From Shewanella sp. Arc9-LZ (GTDB lineage: Bacteria > Pseudomonadota > Gammaproteobacteria > Enterobacterales > Shewanellaceae): a DNA stretch of 64,000 nucleotides. Positions within the stretch are counted from its first letter, which is position 1. Every line of letters starts with the position of its first letter. Of this stretch, positions 1 through 10,377 are shown piece by piece. A program made the translations under genes and the position numbers. Where the stretch lies: NCBI RefSeq assembly GCF_010092445.1, contig NZ_CP048031.1:1364001-1428000 (forward strand), written 5' to 3'. A model generated the notes under the pieces. That model was not told the origin of the DNA. It ran no database searches and saw only the letters and a list, made by a program, of their open reading frames with translations.

Positions 1-1
1 A

Positions 2-562
2 TATAATGTCGTTGAAGAGTTTTATAAACTTCAAACCCGTGTTGAAGTTAATATCACTGAAGAAGTATTAGCAGGGAGTTGGGATGCAATTATTGAAAAT
101 AGAGCTGACTTAGTCATCGGTGCACCCCACCCAGAAATAAACACTCAAGGAATTAAGTTTGAAGAAATTAAAGTAGCAGATTGGCAATTTGTGGTAGGGA
201 GAAATCACCCTTTACTCGAATACGATCTCCCTTTATCAGAAGATGATATCAAGCCATTTCATTCAATTATCATTAAAGATTCTTCAAAAAGGTCCCCCGC
301 CATGACTCATAGGATATTTGAGAAGCAAACAGTGTTACGAGTTGCCTCGATGGAGCAAAAGATATCAGCTCAAATTAGAGGGCTAGGAGTTGGTTTTTTA
401 CCAACGCATCGTATTACTAATCACCTTGAAACTGGGGAGCTGGTTTCCCTTAAGATCGCTAAAGATGCACCATTAACTCCTCTGTTCATTGGCTGGAGAA
501 CAAATAACAAAGGCAGGGCAATAAGATGGTTCATCGATAAATTTCGTGAATGTAATAAATAA
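2..562 (+). CDS. LysR-family transcriptional regulator, C-terminal part
   Basis: Open from the window edge to the TAA at 560-562 (186 codons), so the N-terminal winged helix-turn-helix lies outside the window. What remains is the periplasmic-binding-like effector domain of LysR regulators: a segment ITEEVLAGSWDAIIENRADLVIG near the start, a long-range F-V-V-G-x-x-HPLL strand turn, and a C-terminal GVGFLPTHRI stretch, all in the expected order. The target genes are not visible. A GTG at 191 also gives a shorter open frame, but the reading continues upstream without a stop and fits the family, so the short version is not a gene start. Family assignment is good; the specific member is unknown. 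Confidence 0.85.
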   Translation, partial: YNVVEEFYKLQTRVEVNITEEVLAGSWDAIIENRADLVIGAPHPEINTQGIKFEEIKVADWQFVVGRNHPLLEYDLPLSEDDIKPFHSIIIKDSSKRSPAMTHRIFEKQTVLRVASMEQKISAQIRGLGVGFLPTHRITNHLETGELVSLKIAKDAPLTPLFIGWRTNNKGRAIRWFIDKFRECNK

Positions 563-859
563 CACGCACATATTAAAGAAGTAAATTCATAACTTTTTTA
601 GGCTAAATTAAGTGGTCAGTAGCCTAAAAATCATGCATTTCATCCACTTCACTAGACTGCTTTTAGTTAAGAATAAGATTCTATTTCATTTAAATTATCT
701 AAAAGGTTAATGGCTGCAATATCGGATTTCCTGCCGTAAACCTTTGAATTATTTACGGCGAGATTGAACCTTAATAACAAGGCCACTCCAAATTATTGGC
801 GAATATTTAACCATCACTCTAGTCTTTAGTTATCTATATTTACTTGCAGGTAATGAATG

Positions 860-1173
860 ATGGCTAGTCCAAGACAGGTGTAAACATACCTAATGGTTTA
901 ATGTTCTGTGTAAAAGACTACATAGTGCTGGTTAAAGATACCGGGCGAATTATTCGTCAAGATAAGCGATGGGCAATGAGTTAAAGTAACCAAGATATTC
1001 TCAATAGACTGAATATACCCGCTGAAAACTGGTTAAAAATCACCACAGAGTTTGGTGCCTTATTTAAAGGTGCAGTCGGGGCGTTACCTGCCTTAACAGA
1101 AGATTGTGAGCATCAAGAGCGAAAACGACGCAAAGCGCTTCAAACTGCCAGCGCTGGCTGTATTGTGGCTTAA
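860..1173 (+). pseudogene. Deletion remnant of a Y1 (REP-associated type) transposase
   Basis: ATG at 860 opens MASPRQ, the usual start of Shewanella/Vibrio Y1 transposases, but after seven codons the sequence jumps to what is normally the C-terminal helical part (frame of 901: M-F-C-V-K-D-Y-I-V-L-V, then TGRIIRQDKR and LNIPAENWLK). The whole HUH catalytic core is missing, the two parts are in different frames, and a TAA interrupts at 982-984. The last codons run into the left inverted repeat of the IS3 element at 1164, so the insertion came after or together with decay. Non-functional. Confidence 0.7.
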
Positions 1174-1231
1174 TGAATCTGTACACCGATTGAGGTAAAC
1201 TTCCTTTAAGATAAAACGGTGTAAAAAAGTA

Positions 1232-2373
<1,142 letters not shown>

Positions 2374-2440
2374 AGACGCAACTCCTGTTGGTGTACAGAT
2401 TTAGTTGACCACATCACTGTGCGCTTAAGGCTTAATCTCT

Positions 2441-2476
2441 AAAACTAAAACTAAAACTAAAACTAAAACTAAAACC
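2441..2476. repeat. Hexanucleotide tandem repeat, AAAACT x6
   Basis: Five perfect AAAACT units and a sixth ending AAAACC, starting 28 bp past the right end of the IS3 element. The remaining gap to the prpD stop (2477-2680) shows no gene and no clear promoter. Confidence 0.85.
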
Positions 2477-2679
2477 TGATTTCCAGCTTGATATCAATCA
2501 AGCCACTAGTGCTGTGTTTGATCTACCGCATTGCTCACCATTCTCCATCTAGCGCTCAGTTTATTGATAATTCCCATATAATTTATACATTTGAATAGTC
2601 CAGAAGGTTATCGCAACTAAAGCTAAAAGCAGTTATGTTAATTATCATAAAATGGGTGGCATGGTTAATTTCGGCTAGA

Positions 2680-2875
2680 TGGCAAGCGGTGGCGGGCGAT
2701 ATCAAGCGATGACAATCTAAGAGCCTAGGACTCTACGCGACTAGATGCTATACAATCAATAGCAACAGCCTAGTCGCGCAGCGATCCTAGCAGGACGAAG
2801 TCCGCTCTAGCAGTGACGAAGTCACGCCCTCTGGCGAGCCTGCGATTTCCTAGAATCTAGCACCTAGAACCCGAT
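2680..2875. repeat. CTAG-rich mosaic repeat patch 1, downstream of prpD
   Basis: Made of short words recurring in two other gaps of the window: CCTAG/CTAGCA junctions, GCGATGACAA, and mini-hairpins with a GAA triloop such as GGACGAAGTCC and GTGACGAAGTCAC. The patch runs into prpD: the prpD stop codon TAG (2864-2866) sits in its last CTAG. Confidence 0.7.
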
Positions 2876-4354
2876 AACAAATAAGTCCATAAAGCGGTTT
2901 ACTGGCGTGGCCTCTAGCGTGGTTTGATCTTTACACACAGTGAAGATCGTTTGGCACTGCTGGTTTGGGAAACGTGATGCTAAGTTCGCTTTGAATTTCA
3001 GCTCCAATAGCGGCATTCCTTCCTTACGACGGCGGCGATGACCCACTGGGTATTCTACAACCACTTCTTCTGTACTGCTGCCATCGTTAAAGAAAACCTT
3101 AATCGCATTGGCGATAGAGCGTTTATCCGCTTCTAAATACTCTGCCGTAAAGCGCTTATCTTCGACAATCTCCATTTTGTCACGCAGCTCATCGATGATG
3201 GGATGTGCGCCGTGAAATTCGTCTTCATAATGGTCGGCGGTCAAACTGCCGAACACCAACGGAACCGCAATCATGTATTGCAAGCAATGGTCGCGGTCCG
3301 CAGCGTTGGCAAGCGAACCCGTTTTTGAAATAATTCGAATGGCTGACTCGTGGGTGCGGATCACAATCTTGTTAATCTCCGCCAAACGAGATTTTACCTG
3401 AGGATGTAGTATAACCGACGCTTCTGCGGCGGTTTGCGCGTGAAACTCGGCAGGAAAGGAAATCTTAAACAAGATGTTTTCCATCACATAAGAGCCATAA
3501 TCTTGGGAAAATGAAAACTGACGTTCAGCCTGGGGTTTGAGCGCTTGGTCTTTATTGGTTTTCGAGAAGGAGACATCGTAAAATCCCCATTGTGGCGCGG
3601 TTAACACGCTTGGTATACCCATTTCACCGCGCATTGACATGTTGGCCAAACAAACCGCTCGTGAGGTGGCATCGCCCGCAGCCCAAGATTTACGAGAGCC
3701 AGCATTTGGTGCGTGACGATAGGTGCGCAGTGCACCACCGTCGGCCCAAGCTTGAGATATTGCCGCCATGATTTGCTCTCTGTTGCCGCCCATCATTTTA
3801 GTAACAACCGCAGTGGAGGCCACTCGTACTAATAATACGTGGCATAAACCAACCCGATTAAACGAGTTTTCTAGCGCAATCACGCCTTGAATTTCATGTG
3901 CCATGACCATCGCTTCAAGTACTTCTCGCATCATGAGAGGCGGCTCGCCATTTGACAGTCTAACTTGAGATAAATGATCCGCCACGGCCAGAATGGCGCC
4001 TAAATTATCCGATGGATGCCCCCATTCAGCTGCTAACCAAGTGTCGTTGTAATCGAGCCAGCGAATGATACAACCAATGTCCCACGCGGCTTTTACCGGA
4101 TCGAGAGTCAGCGATGTTCCTGGCACTCGGGCGCCATTTGGCACCAATGTGCCTTGTACGATAGGTCCGAGGTGTTTGGTGCACTCAGGAAAGCGCAGCG
4201 CGAGCAGCCCACAACCTATTGTGTCCATTAAACAGTTACGAGCGGTGTCGAGAGCTTCTTCGCTGCAGACTTCAAACGTTAATACATAATCAGCGATATC
4301 TTGGATGACATGGTCGTAATCGGGACGATTGTTAATATCTACATTACTACTCAT
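2864..4354 (-). CDS. prpD: 2-methylcitrate dehydratase PrpD
   Basis: A 496-residue MmgE/PrpD-family protein, close in length to E. coli PrpD (483). It dehydrates 2-methylcitrate to 2-methylaconitate in the methylcitrate cycle of propionate breakdown, in the cytoplasm. Family stretches are all there: [75 protein letters not shown] and [15 protein letters not shown]. The ATG has an AAGGATTC ribosome site. No prpB, prpC, acnD or prpF lies next to it in the window, so it stands alone here. Its C-terminus is two residues longer than the E. coli end and its stop lies in the neighbouring mosaic repeat. Confidence 0.93.
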   Translation of the reverse strand: MSSNVDINNRPDYDHVIQDIADYVLTFEVCSEEALDTARNCLMDTIGCGLLALRFPECTKHLGPIVQGTLVPNGARVPGTSLTLDPVKAAWDIGCIIRWLDYNDTWLAAEWGHPSDNLGAILAVADHLSQVRLSNGEPPLMMREVLEAMVMAHEIQGVIALENSFNRVGLCHVLLVRVASTAVVTKMMGGNREQIMAAISQAWADGGALRTYRHAPNAGSRKSWAAGDATSRAVCLANMSMRGEMGIPSVLTAPQWGFYDVSFSKTNKDQALKPQAERQFSFSQDYGSYVMENILFKISFPAEFHAQTAAEASVILHPQVKSRLAEINKIVIRTHESAIRIISKTGSLANAADRDHCLQYMIAVPLVFGSLTADHYEDEFHGAHPIIDELRDKMEIVEDKRFTAEYLEADKRSIANAIKVFFNDGSSTEEVVVEYPVGHRRRRKEGMPLLELKFKANLASRFPNQQCQTIFTVCKDQTTLEATPVNRFMDLFVIGF

Positions 4355-4374
4355 TTTGAATCCTTATTCGTTTG

Positions 4375-4615
4375 ATTTGTTATTTGCTGCTAGAAGGCTA
4401 TAAAATCAATAGCCTAGAACGCTGCGCTGCTAGAAGGCTATAAAATCAATAGCCTAGAACGCTGCGCTGCTAGGACGCTACGCGGCTAGAGGCTATAAAA
4501 TCTTAGCAGCGAAGCTGCCCCTATACCAGCGATGACAAACTAAGAGCCTAGAGCGCTGCGTTGCTAAGACGCTCTGAGACTGGAGACTGGAGGCTATAAA
4601 ATCAATAGCATGGAT
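4375..4615. repeat. CTAG-rich mosaic repeat patch 2, upstream of prpD
   Basis: Contains two near-tandem copies of a roughly 42-bp unit (GCTGCTAGAAGGCTATAAAA, then TCAATAGCCTAGAACGC) from about 4388, followed by shuffled fragments: AGCAGCGAAGCTGC with a GAA loop, GCGATGACAA, AGAGCCTAGAGCGCTGCG, and another GGCTATAAAATCAATAGC. No reading frame of interest. Confidence 0.75.
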
Positions 4616-4626
4616 TGATGGGTTAA

Positions 4627-4779
4627 CAGCGTGTCGCGGAAGTGATTGCACTTGGGGAGCACAACTGGGTAAGCATGCGTTCGGGCATTACTAAAAAATA
4701 TACTTTTGGAACAACAATAACCGGTTCAGATGTGGCGGCGTCACCTGAATTGGTGCTTCAATATCTTGTTTATAAATGA
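4627..4779 (+). other. Short open frame, possible 3' remnant of a lost gene
   Basis: After a TAA at 4624 the frame stays open for 50 codons and reads like a protein end (RVAEVIALGEHNWVSMRSG, later GSDVAASPELVLQYLVYK, then TGA). There is no good start and I do not recognise it. It lies at the left edge of the island, so it may be the truncated end of a gene cut by integration. Could be chance. Confidence 0.25.
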
Positions 4780-4801
4780 TTATTGTTAAGTTGATTGTTA
4801 T

Positions 4802-4827
4802 CGATGTTACTTCTGGTGTTACTAAAA
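4802..4827 (+). repeat. Left-end copy of integrase-proximal repeat (arm-type site)
   Basis: Twenty-six bases starting CGATGTTACTTCTG and ending TGTTACTAAAA, matching 28476-28501 at 25 positions. Two GTTACT motifs sit 15 bp apart within it. Best explained as arm-type binding sites of the island integrase. Confidence 0.6.
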
Positions 4828-5025
4828 ATAATTTCCACGCCTACAACTAAAGTTATCTCTAGTTGAAATATTTACAAAATAAGCTCCGACCATATCCGCG
4901 CTAATCCAGCGTAAACCAGCACTGTTTTTTGTGAATCGAGTTCATCATAATTTTAAGCTCGCTTGAAGCTTATTGTAAACCAGTAACTAAGTTAACTAAC
5001 CCTGGGTGTCATAAACAATGATTAC

Positions 5026-5120
5026 TCACTGAGCTTTCACTGAGCATTCACTGAATCAACAGTGATCACTCAATGTATGCGCATTACTACATCGACCGGT
5101 ATGTCTTGAGTGCTCAGTGA
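5026..5120. repeat. TCACTGA iterons spaced 11 bp, with inverted copies
   Basis: TCACTGA occurs at 5026, 5037 and 5048, exactly 11 bp apart (one helical turn), followed by the palindrome AGTGATCACT at 5061-5070 and an inverted copy TCAGTGA at 5114-5120. Upstream of hsdR. Likely a protein-binding array. The gap 4828-5398 contains this, the next repeat, and no gene. Confidence 0.5.
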
Positions 5121-5165
5121 TAAAATTATCTTGCCATTAATAGAGCTTGGTTTTTACTTACTAGG

Positions 5166-5252
5166 CTTCAAAGAGGCTTCAAAGAGGCTTCAAAGAGGCT
5201 TCAAAGAGGCTTCAAAGAGGCTTCAAAGGGGCTTCAAAGGGGCTTCAAAGGG
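5166..5252. repeat. 11-bp direct repeat array upstream of hsdR
   Basis: Seven full units of CTTCAAAGAGG (last two CTTCAAAGGGG) plus a 10-base eighth unit, head to tail without spacers. Ends about 145 bp before the hsdR start. Could be an iteron array or an unstable tract that alters promoter spacing. Confidence 0.85.
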
Positions 5253-5398
5253 CTAGAGTTAATAATCATAAACGTTTATCTACATTCTAGTTCTTAACTC
5301 TATGCTAGTTAAAGACTTTGTGGCAAACTCGAGTTTAAACTTTTATGATTTAATTGTTTGGGTTAGAAGTTGATAGTTATCTATGGAAGGGATCACTG

Positions 5399-8300
5399 AT
5401 GGGAAGCAGTTTTAATAACTTCGATTTTCTTAAGCACCACGACGAGTTGTTATTTCGTTTAGCGCTAACAGCTGAGTCATGCTTTGCGCCAGATCCTAAC
5501 ACTACGCTTTTAAAGATGCGTCAGTTAGGTGAAGAGTTAGCCAAGAACATTGCGGCTCGTGTAGGTGTTGATTCCGGCAAAGATATTAAGCAGATCGATT
5601 TACTCAAAAATCTTGATTACTCCTTAAGGCTTGATCAACGAATCAAAGATGCATTTCATACCATTAGAAAACTAGGCAATAACGCTAACCACGATATTAC
5701 TTCCAATAGTCATAGAGATGCCTTGCAGTCTCTGCAAATTGGTTATGCTCTAAGTGTTTGGTACCACCAGCTTTATGGTGGAGAAAAAGCAAAAGGATTT
5801 AAGCCTGGGCCCTATATCAAACCCAAAGACCCTTCTGATGAAGTTCGAATGCTCGAAGAGAAAATGCTTGAGCTTGAACGCAAACAGCAACGGACGACAG
5901 AACGATTAGCTGTTGCTGAATCTATTAATCAATTAGCCACCGAAAAAGCTGAAGCCGAGCGAAAACGCTCTGAAAAAATGCTTGCCGAAAGCAAAGTATG
6001 GGAAGAGGTTGCAATTGAACAAGAAGCGCAGCTAAACGAATATAGAGCGAAGATGGAAGCGGCTAATCAAGAATTACTGATTAACTTCCAGGCTAAAGAT
6101 CAGAAAAGCAAAACGACAGAAATCAAACGTATTGAGAAACTGCCATTTCATATGGATGAGGCTGAAACACGCATCATTATTGATAAGCAACTGAATGACG
6201 CTGGTTGGAAAGCCGATAGTGTTAACCTCAGATTCTCCAAGAATGTTCGCCCAGTACCCAATGAAAATCGTGCTATAGCTGAATGGCCAACAGAATCAGG
6301 CCCAGCAGATTATGTATTATTTATGGGCCTTATACCTGTTGCTGTTGTTGAAGCTAAAAAGACTGCCAAGAACGTTTATAGCTCAATAGATCAAGCAAAG
6401 CGGTATGCAAAAGGACTCAAACCCAAAAATTCATTTACTATTGATACCGTATGGGGCGAGTACAAAGTTCCGTTAACATTTGCAACTAATGGCCGCCCAT
6501 ATCTTAAGCAACTCGAGCAAGAAAGTGGCATTTGGTTTCTTGATGTAAGAGATAACGCAAATAGGCGTAAAGCATTAAAAGGTTGGTATACGCCAACTGA
6601 AATAAAATTATTGCTGAAGCAAACTCCACAGCAAGCAGAACAAAAACTCGATGCAATGGATTTTAATTACGACCTCAAATTGCGTGACTACCAAGTTGAT
6701 GCAATTAAGGCCGTAGAGCAAACCATTAAAGATGGCAAAGACCGAGCTTTAGTCGCTATGGCAACAGGCACAGGTAAAACAAAAACCTGTATCGCGTTAG
6801 TATATCGTTTACTTAAATCTGAACGTTTTAGGCGAATACTCTTTTTAGTTGACCGCTCAGCGCTAGGTGAGCAAGCGGCTAACGACTTTAAAGAAGTGCG
6901 GTTAGAGAATTTGCAAACCTTTGCCGATACCTTTGACCTAATGGATTTAGATGATAAAAGACCTGATGACAGTACCAAGGTCCATGTGGCAACGGTTCAA
7001 GGGCTCGTGCAACGTATTTTATATCCGAGTGATAACGATATTAAACCTGGTGTTGGCCAGTATGATTGTATTGTGGTTGACGAATGTCATCGCGGTTATT
7101 TGCTGGATAGAGAGCTTAGCGATACTGAAATCCTATTTCGCGACCAAAAGGATTACCAATCAAAGTACCGGTCAGTAATAGATTACTTTGATGCATTTAA
7201 AATAGGTCTAACCGCAACGCCAGCACTTCACACCGTTGATATTTTTGGAGAGCCCGTATATAGCTATAGCTACACTGAAGCCGTGCTTGATGGTTATTTA
7301 AATGATCATCTGCCGCCTGTTCGTATTCATACCAAACTTTCAGAGCAAGGCATACATTACGAAGTGAATGAGGAAGTGAAAGTATATGATGTCGAGAATA
7401 ATGACATCAAAATTTATAACACCCCAGATGAGCTCGATTTTGATGTATCAGAGTTTAACAAAAAAGTTATTGCTCCTAGCTTTACCAAAGTCGTCACTAA
7501 GTGGTTAATCGAAAGCGATTCAATTAATCCTTATTCAGAAGCTAAAACACTCATTTTTTGCGTAACGGATAAGCATGCTGATGAAGTAGTGGAAGCGCTA
7601 AAACAAGCCTGTGAAGATTATCACGGTGAAGTTGAAGACGATGCTATTCAAAAAATCACAGGCGCTACAGATAAACCGCTAGAAAAAATTCGCTTATACA
7701 AAAATGACCGCCTTCCAAATGTTGCTGTTACCGTTGATTTACTTACAACGGGTATTGATGTGCCCAAAATTTGTAATTTAGTCTTTTTACGTCGAGTGAA
7801 CAGCCGAATCTTATTCGAGCAAATGTTAGGGCGTGCAACTAGGTTATGCCCTGAAATTGGTAAAGGGCCATTTAAAATCTACGATGCGGTTGATATTTAT
7901 AAGCAGCTAGAAAACGTCAATACCATGAAGCCGGTAGTCACTAATGTTGATATCAGCTTTACAGAGTTAGAGCGTGAAATGGCAGATGCTGCGAACGAAG
8001 ATCTACAATCTCTGGCTAAAAATCAGTTTATCGCTAAGTTACAAGTAAAACGACGTCACCTTTCACCAGAACAACAAGATAAGTTTGAAACGCTGACTGG
8101 TCAGCCACCAGCTGAATTTATTAAAGACTTGAAAGCAATGCCTGTTGAAAAGATAGCCGAATGGTTTACTCGGCACCCTGGTCTAGGTGAGCTGCTAGAC
8201 GAAAAAGTTAAAGGTGCTGGTGGCGGTAACACACAATATATTTCAGACCATGAAGATGAATTTACTAAAACCACCACAGGTTATGGCGATGGCCAAAAAC

Positions 8301-8815
8301 CTGAGGATTATTTAAGCTCTTTTAACGACTTTGTTAATGCCAACAGCAATCGTATGCTCGCAATTCAAACAGTCGTGCAAGCGCCATGGGAATTAACCCG
8401 TCAAAGCTTAAAAGAACTGGCATTAGTGCTTGAACAAAACAAGTTTAGAGAACAAGATCTGCAGGTCGCTTGGAAAGAAGTTAAAAGTGAAGACATTGCT
8501 GCGCGTATCATCGGCTTTATTCGACAAGCCGCTATTGGTGAAGCGTTAATTCCATTTGAACAAAGAGTTGATCAAGCTCTTAAGCGAATACTAGCAAGTC
8601 AAGACTGGAAAACACCGCAAATACAGTGGCTCAATACTATAGCCAAACAAATGAAGGCTACCACCATTGTTGACGAAGCCGCGCTAGACCAGGGTATATT
8701 TTTACACCAAGGCGGAACAAAGCGCGCGAACAAATTATTTGAACAACCCGTATCCAATGTACTACTCATGTTTAATAAGGCCCTTTGGCAAGCTGATATG
8801 AGTAAATCTGCATAA
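5399..8815 (+). CDS. hsdR: Type I restriction enzyme, R subunit (HsdR)
   Basis: A 1138-residue translocase-nuclease of a type I R-M complex. N-terminal DUF4145-like helical region and a coiled coil (about 165-260), then the nuclease domain with a PD-(D/E)xK set D304, E318, K320 (GPADYVLF ... VVEAKK), then SF2 helicase motifs: MATGTGKT with K460, DECH at 561-564, LTATPA, and MLGRATRLCP. The C-terminal coupling region is full length. I start at ATG 5399, which has a GGAAGGGA site at 5385-5392; a TTG at 5354 would add 15 residues without a ribosome site. First gene of the island's defence array, 53 bp ahead of hsdM. Confidence 0.95.
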   Translation: MGSSFNNFDFLKHHDELLFRLALTAESCFAPDPNTTLLKMRQLGEELAKNIAARVGVDSGKDIKQIDLLKNLDYSLRLDQRIKDAFHTIRKLGNNANHDITSNSHRDALQSLQIGYALSVWYHQLYGGEKAKGFKPGPYIKPKDPSDEVRMLEEKMLELERKQQRTTERLAVAESINQLATEKAEAERKRSEKMLAESKVWEEVAIEQEAQLNEYRAKMEAANQELLINFQAKDQKSKTTEIKRIEKLPFHMDEAETRIIIDKQLNDAGWKADSVNLRFSKNVRPVPNENRAIAEWPTESGPADYVLFMGLIPVAVVEAKKTAKNVYSSIDQAKRYAKGLKPKNSFTIDTVWGEYKVPLTFATNGRPYLKQLEQESGIWFLDVRDNANRRKALKGWYTPTEIKLLLKQTPQQAEQKLDAMDFNYDLKLRDYQVDAIKAVEQTIKDGKDRALVAMATGTGKTKTCIALVYRLLKSERFRRILFLVDRSALGEQAANDFKEVRLENLQTFADTFDLMDLDDKRPDDSTKVHVATVQGLVQRILYPSDNDIKPGVGQYDCIVVDECHRGYLLDRELSDTEILFRDQKDYQSKYRSVIDYFDAFKIGLTATPALHTVDIFGEPVYSYSYTEAVLDGYLNDHLPPVRIHTKLSEQGIHYEVNEEVKVYDVENNDIKIYNTPDELDFDVSEFNKKVIAPSFTKVVTKWLIESDSINPYSEAKTLIFCVTDKHADEVVEALKQACEDYHGEVEDDAIQKITGATDKPLEKIRLYKNDRLPNVAVTVDLLTTGIDVPKICNLVFLRRVNSRILFEQMLGRATRLCPEIGKGPFKIYDAVDIYKQLENVNTMKPVVTNVDISFTELEREMADAANEDLQSLAKNQFIAKLQVKRRHLSPEQQDKFETLTGQPPAEFIKDLKAMPVEKIAEWFTRHPGLGELLDEKVKGAGGGNTQYISDHEDEFTKTTTGYGDGQKPEDYLSSFNDFVNANSNRMLAIQTVVQAPWELTRQSLKELALVLEQNKFREQDLQVAWKEVKSEDIAARIIGFIRQAAIGEALIPFEQRVDQALKRILASQDWKTPQIQWLNTIAKQMKATTIVDEAALDQGIFLHQGGTKRANKLFEQPVSNVLLMFNKALWQADMSKSA

Positions 8816-8868
8816 GTATATTTTTATAAGCAATTCATTTTAAACAATGAGCAAAATTAGGTAAAAAC

Positions 8869-10377
8869 ATGAGCACTCAAGATCTGGTCGCCAAACTATG
8901 GAACCTGTGTAACCTTCTTCGTGATGACGGCGTCACTTACCATGAATACATAAATGAGTTGACCTATTTGGTCTTTCTTAAAATGGTAGAAGAAACTGGC
9001 CGAGAAGAGCATATTCCCGTTGGTTACCGTTGGGCTGATTTAGAAAAGTACGATTCGGCCACTCGCCTTGAAGAATATAAAAAGCTGCTCATTCATTTAG
9101 GTACGCATGGTTCACAAATCACCAATGCAATTTATGCTAATGCCAGCACCGTTATCCGTAAACCTGCCACTTTAAGCAAGCTAGTCAGCGAGATAGATAA
9201 ACTTGATTGGTACAGCGCTAAAACCGAAGGTTTGGGCGATATGTATGAAGGTTTACTAGAAATCAACGCAGGTGAGAAAAAGTCTGGTGCAGGCCAGTAT
9301 TTTACGCCGCGTGTGCTCATCAATGCCATGGTCGAATTAATGAAGCCAAACCTTGATGACGTGATTGTTGACCCAACAGCAGGCACTGGCGGTTTCTTAA
9401 TTAGTGCGCATCATTACCTAAAAGAGCATCACGACGTACAAGCTTTAGAGCCAGGCGCCTACGACAAGTATCAACATGAAACTTTTTTCGGCATGGAGTT
9501 AGTGCCAGACACTCGTCGCTTAGCAATGATGAACTTGATGCTGCACGACTTAGCGGTTGATGATGTAAACTCCGGCATTTTATTTGGTGATACCCTATCT
9601 AACGAAGGTAAAGTGCTACCACCTGCAAGCCTGATTTTAGCGAACCCACCTTTTGGTACTAAGCAGGGCGGTGGTATCCCAACCCGCGACGACTTAATCA
9701 CTTACACCAGTAACAAGCAATTAGCCTTTTTGCACTTAATGTATCTTCGAATGCTTGAACCAGGTGGACGTGCCGCTGTCGTGTTGCCAGACAACGTATT
9801 ATTTGAAGGCTCTACCGGACAAACTATCCGCAAAGACTTAATGGAAAAGTGTAACTTGCACACTATTCTGCGCTTGCCAACAGGGATTTTTTACGCCGCA
9901 GGGGTTAAAACCAATGTGCTGTTTTTCTCCAAATCAAAGGACCTAAAGAAAGATAAAGGCCAAACCAAAAATGTATGGGTGTATGACTTACGCTCGAACA
10001 TGCCGCAATTTGGTAAACGTACGGTATTAACCAAAGCCCATTTTGATGAGTTTTATCAAGCCGTGGGTAGCGACCTGACTCAAGTCGATGACGCAGCACG
10101 CCATGCCTTTATTAAAAATCATAAACATGGCAGTGAAATTGGCAATGTAGATACCTGCCGCTTGCGTTGCTTTAGCCGTGAAGAAATTGCCAAAAAAGAT
10201 GACTCGCTTGATTTAGCCTGGATCCGTGACGACAGTTCAGAGGATAGCGCTAACCTTCCTGAGCCTGATGTGCTGATTAACCAAGCCTTAGAAGAGATGG
10301 CTGGTGCCATGCGCGAGCTGCAAGCCATTTTGGTTGAGCTTGGTTCTGCTGATGAATCAGATGAGGTGATGCTGTGA
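8869..10377 (+). CDS. hsdM: Type I DNA methyltransferase, M subunit (HsdM)
   Basis: A 502-residue N6-adenine methyltransferase. It has an HsdM N-terminal helical domain (DLVAKLWNLCNLLRDDGVTY), the SAM-binding motif I DPTAGTGGF with D168, and the catalytic motif IV NPPFG at N259. With HsdS it methylates the recognition site; with HsdR it forms the restriction complex. Its stop overlaps the GTG start of hsdS by 4 bp, so M and S are translationally coupled, as is usual. Intact. Confidence 0.96.
   Translation: MSTQDLVAKLWNLCNLLRDDGVTYHEYINELTYLVFLKMVEETGREEHIPVGYRWADLEKYDSATRLEEYKKLLIHLGTHGSQITNAIYANASTVIRKPATLSKLVSEIDKLDWYSAKTEGLGDMYEGLLEINAGEKKSGAGQYFTPRVLINAMVELMKPNLDDVIVDPTAGTGGFLISAHHYLKEHHDVQALEPGAYDKYQHETFFGMELVPDTRRLAMMNLMLHDLAVDDVNSGILFGDTLSNEGKVLPPASLILANPPFGTKQGGGIPTRDDLITYTSNKQLAFLHLMYLRMLEPGGRAAVVLPDNVLFEGSTGQTIRKDLMEKCNLHTILRLPTGIFYAAGVKTNVLFFSKSKDLKKDKGQTKNVWVYDLRSNMPQFGKRTVLTKAHFDEFYQAVGSDLTQVDDAARHAFIKNHKHGSEIGNVDTCRLRCFSREEIAKKDDSLDLAWIRDDSSEDSANLPEPDVLINQALEEMAGAMRELQAILVELGSADESDEVML

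Noticed and set aside
5166..5252. Tandem repeats considered as a CRISPR array
   Set aside because: Units are 11 bp and contiguous, without spacers, and no cas gene is present.
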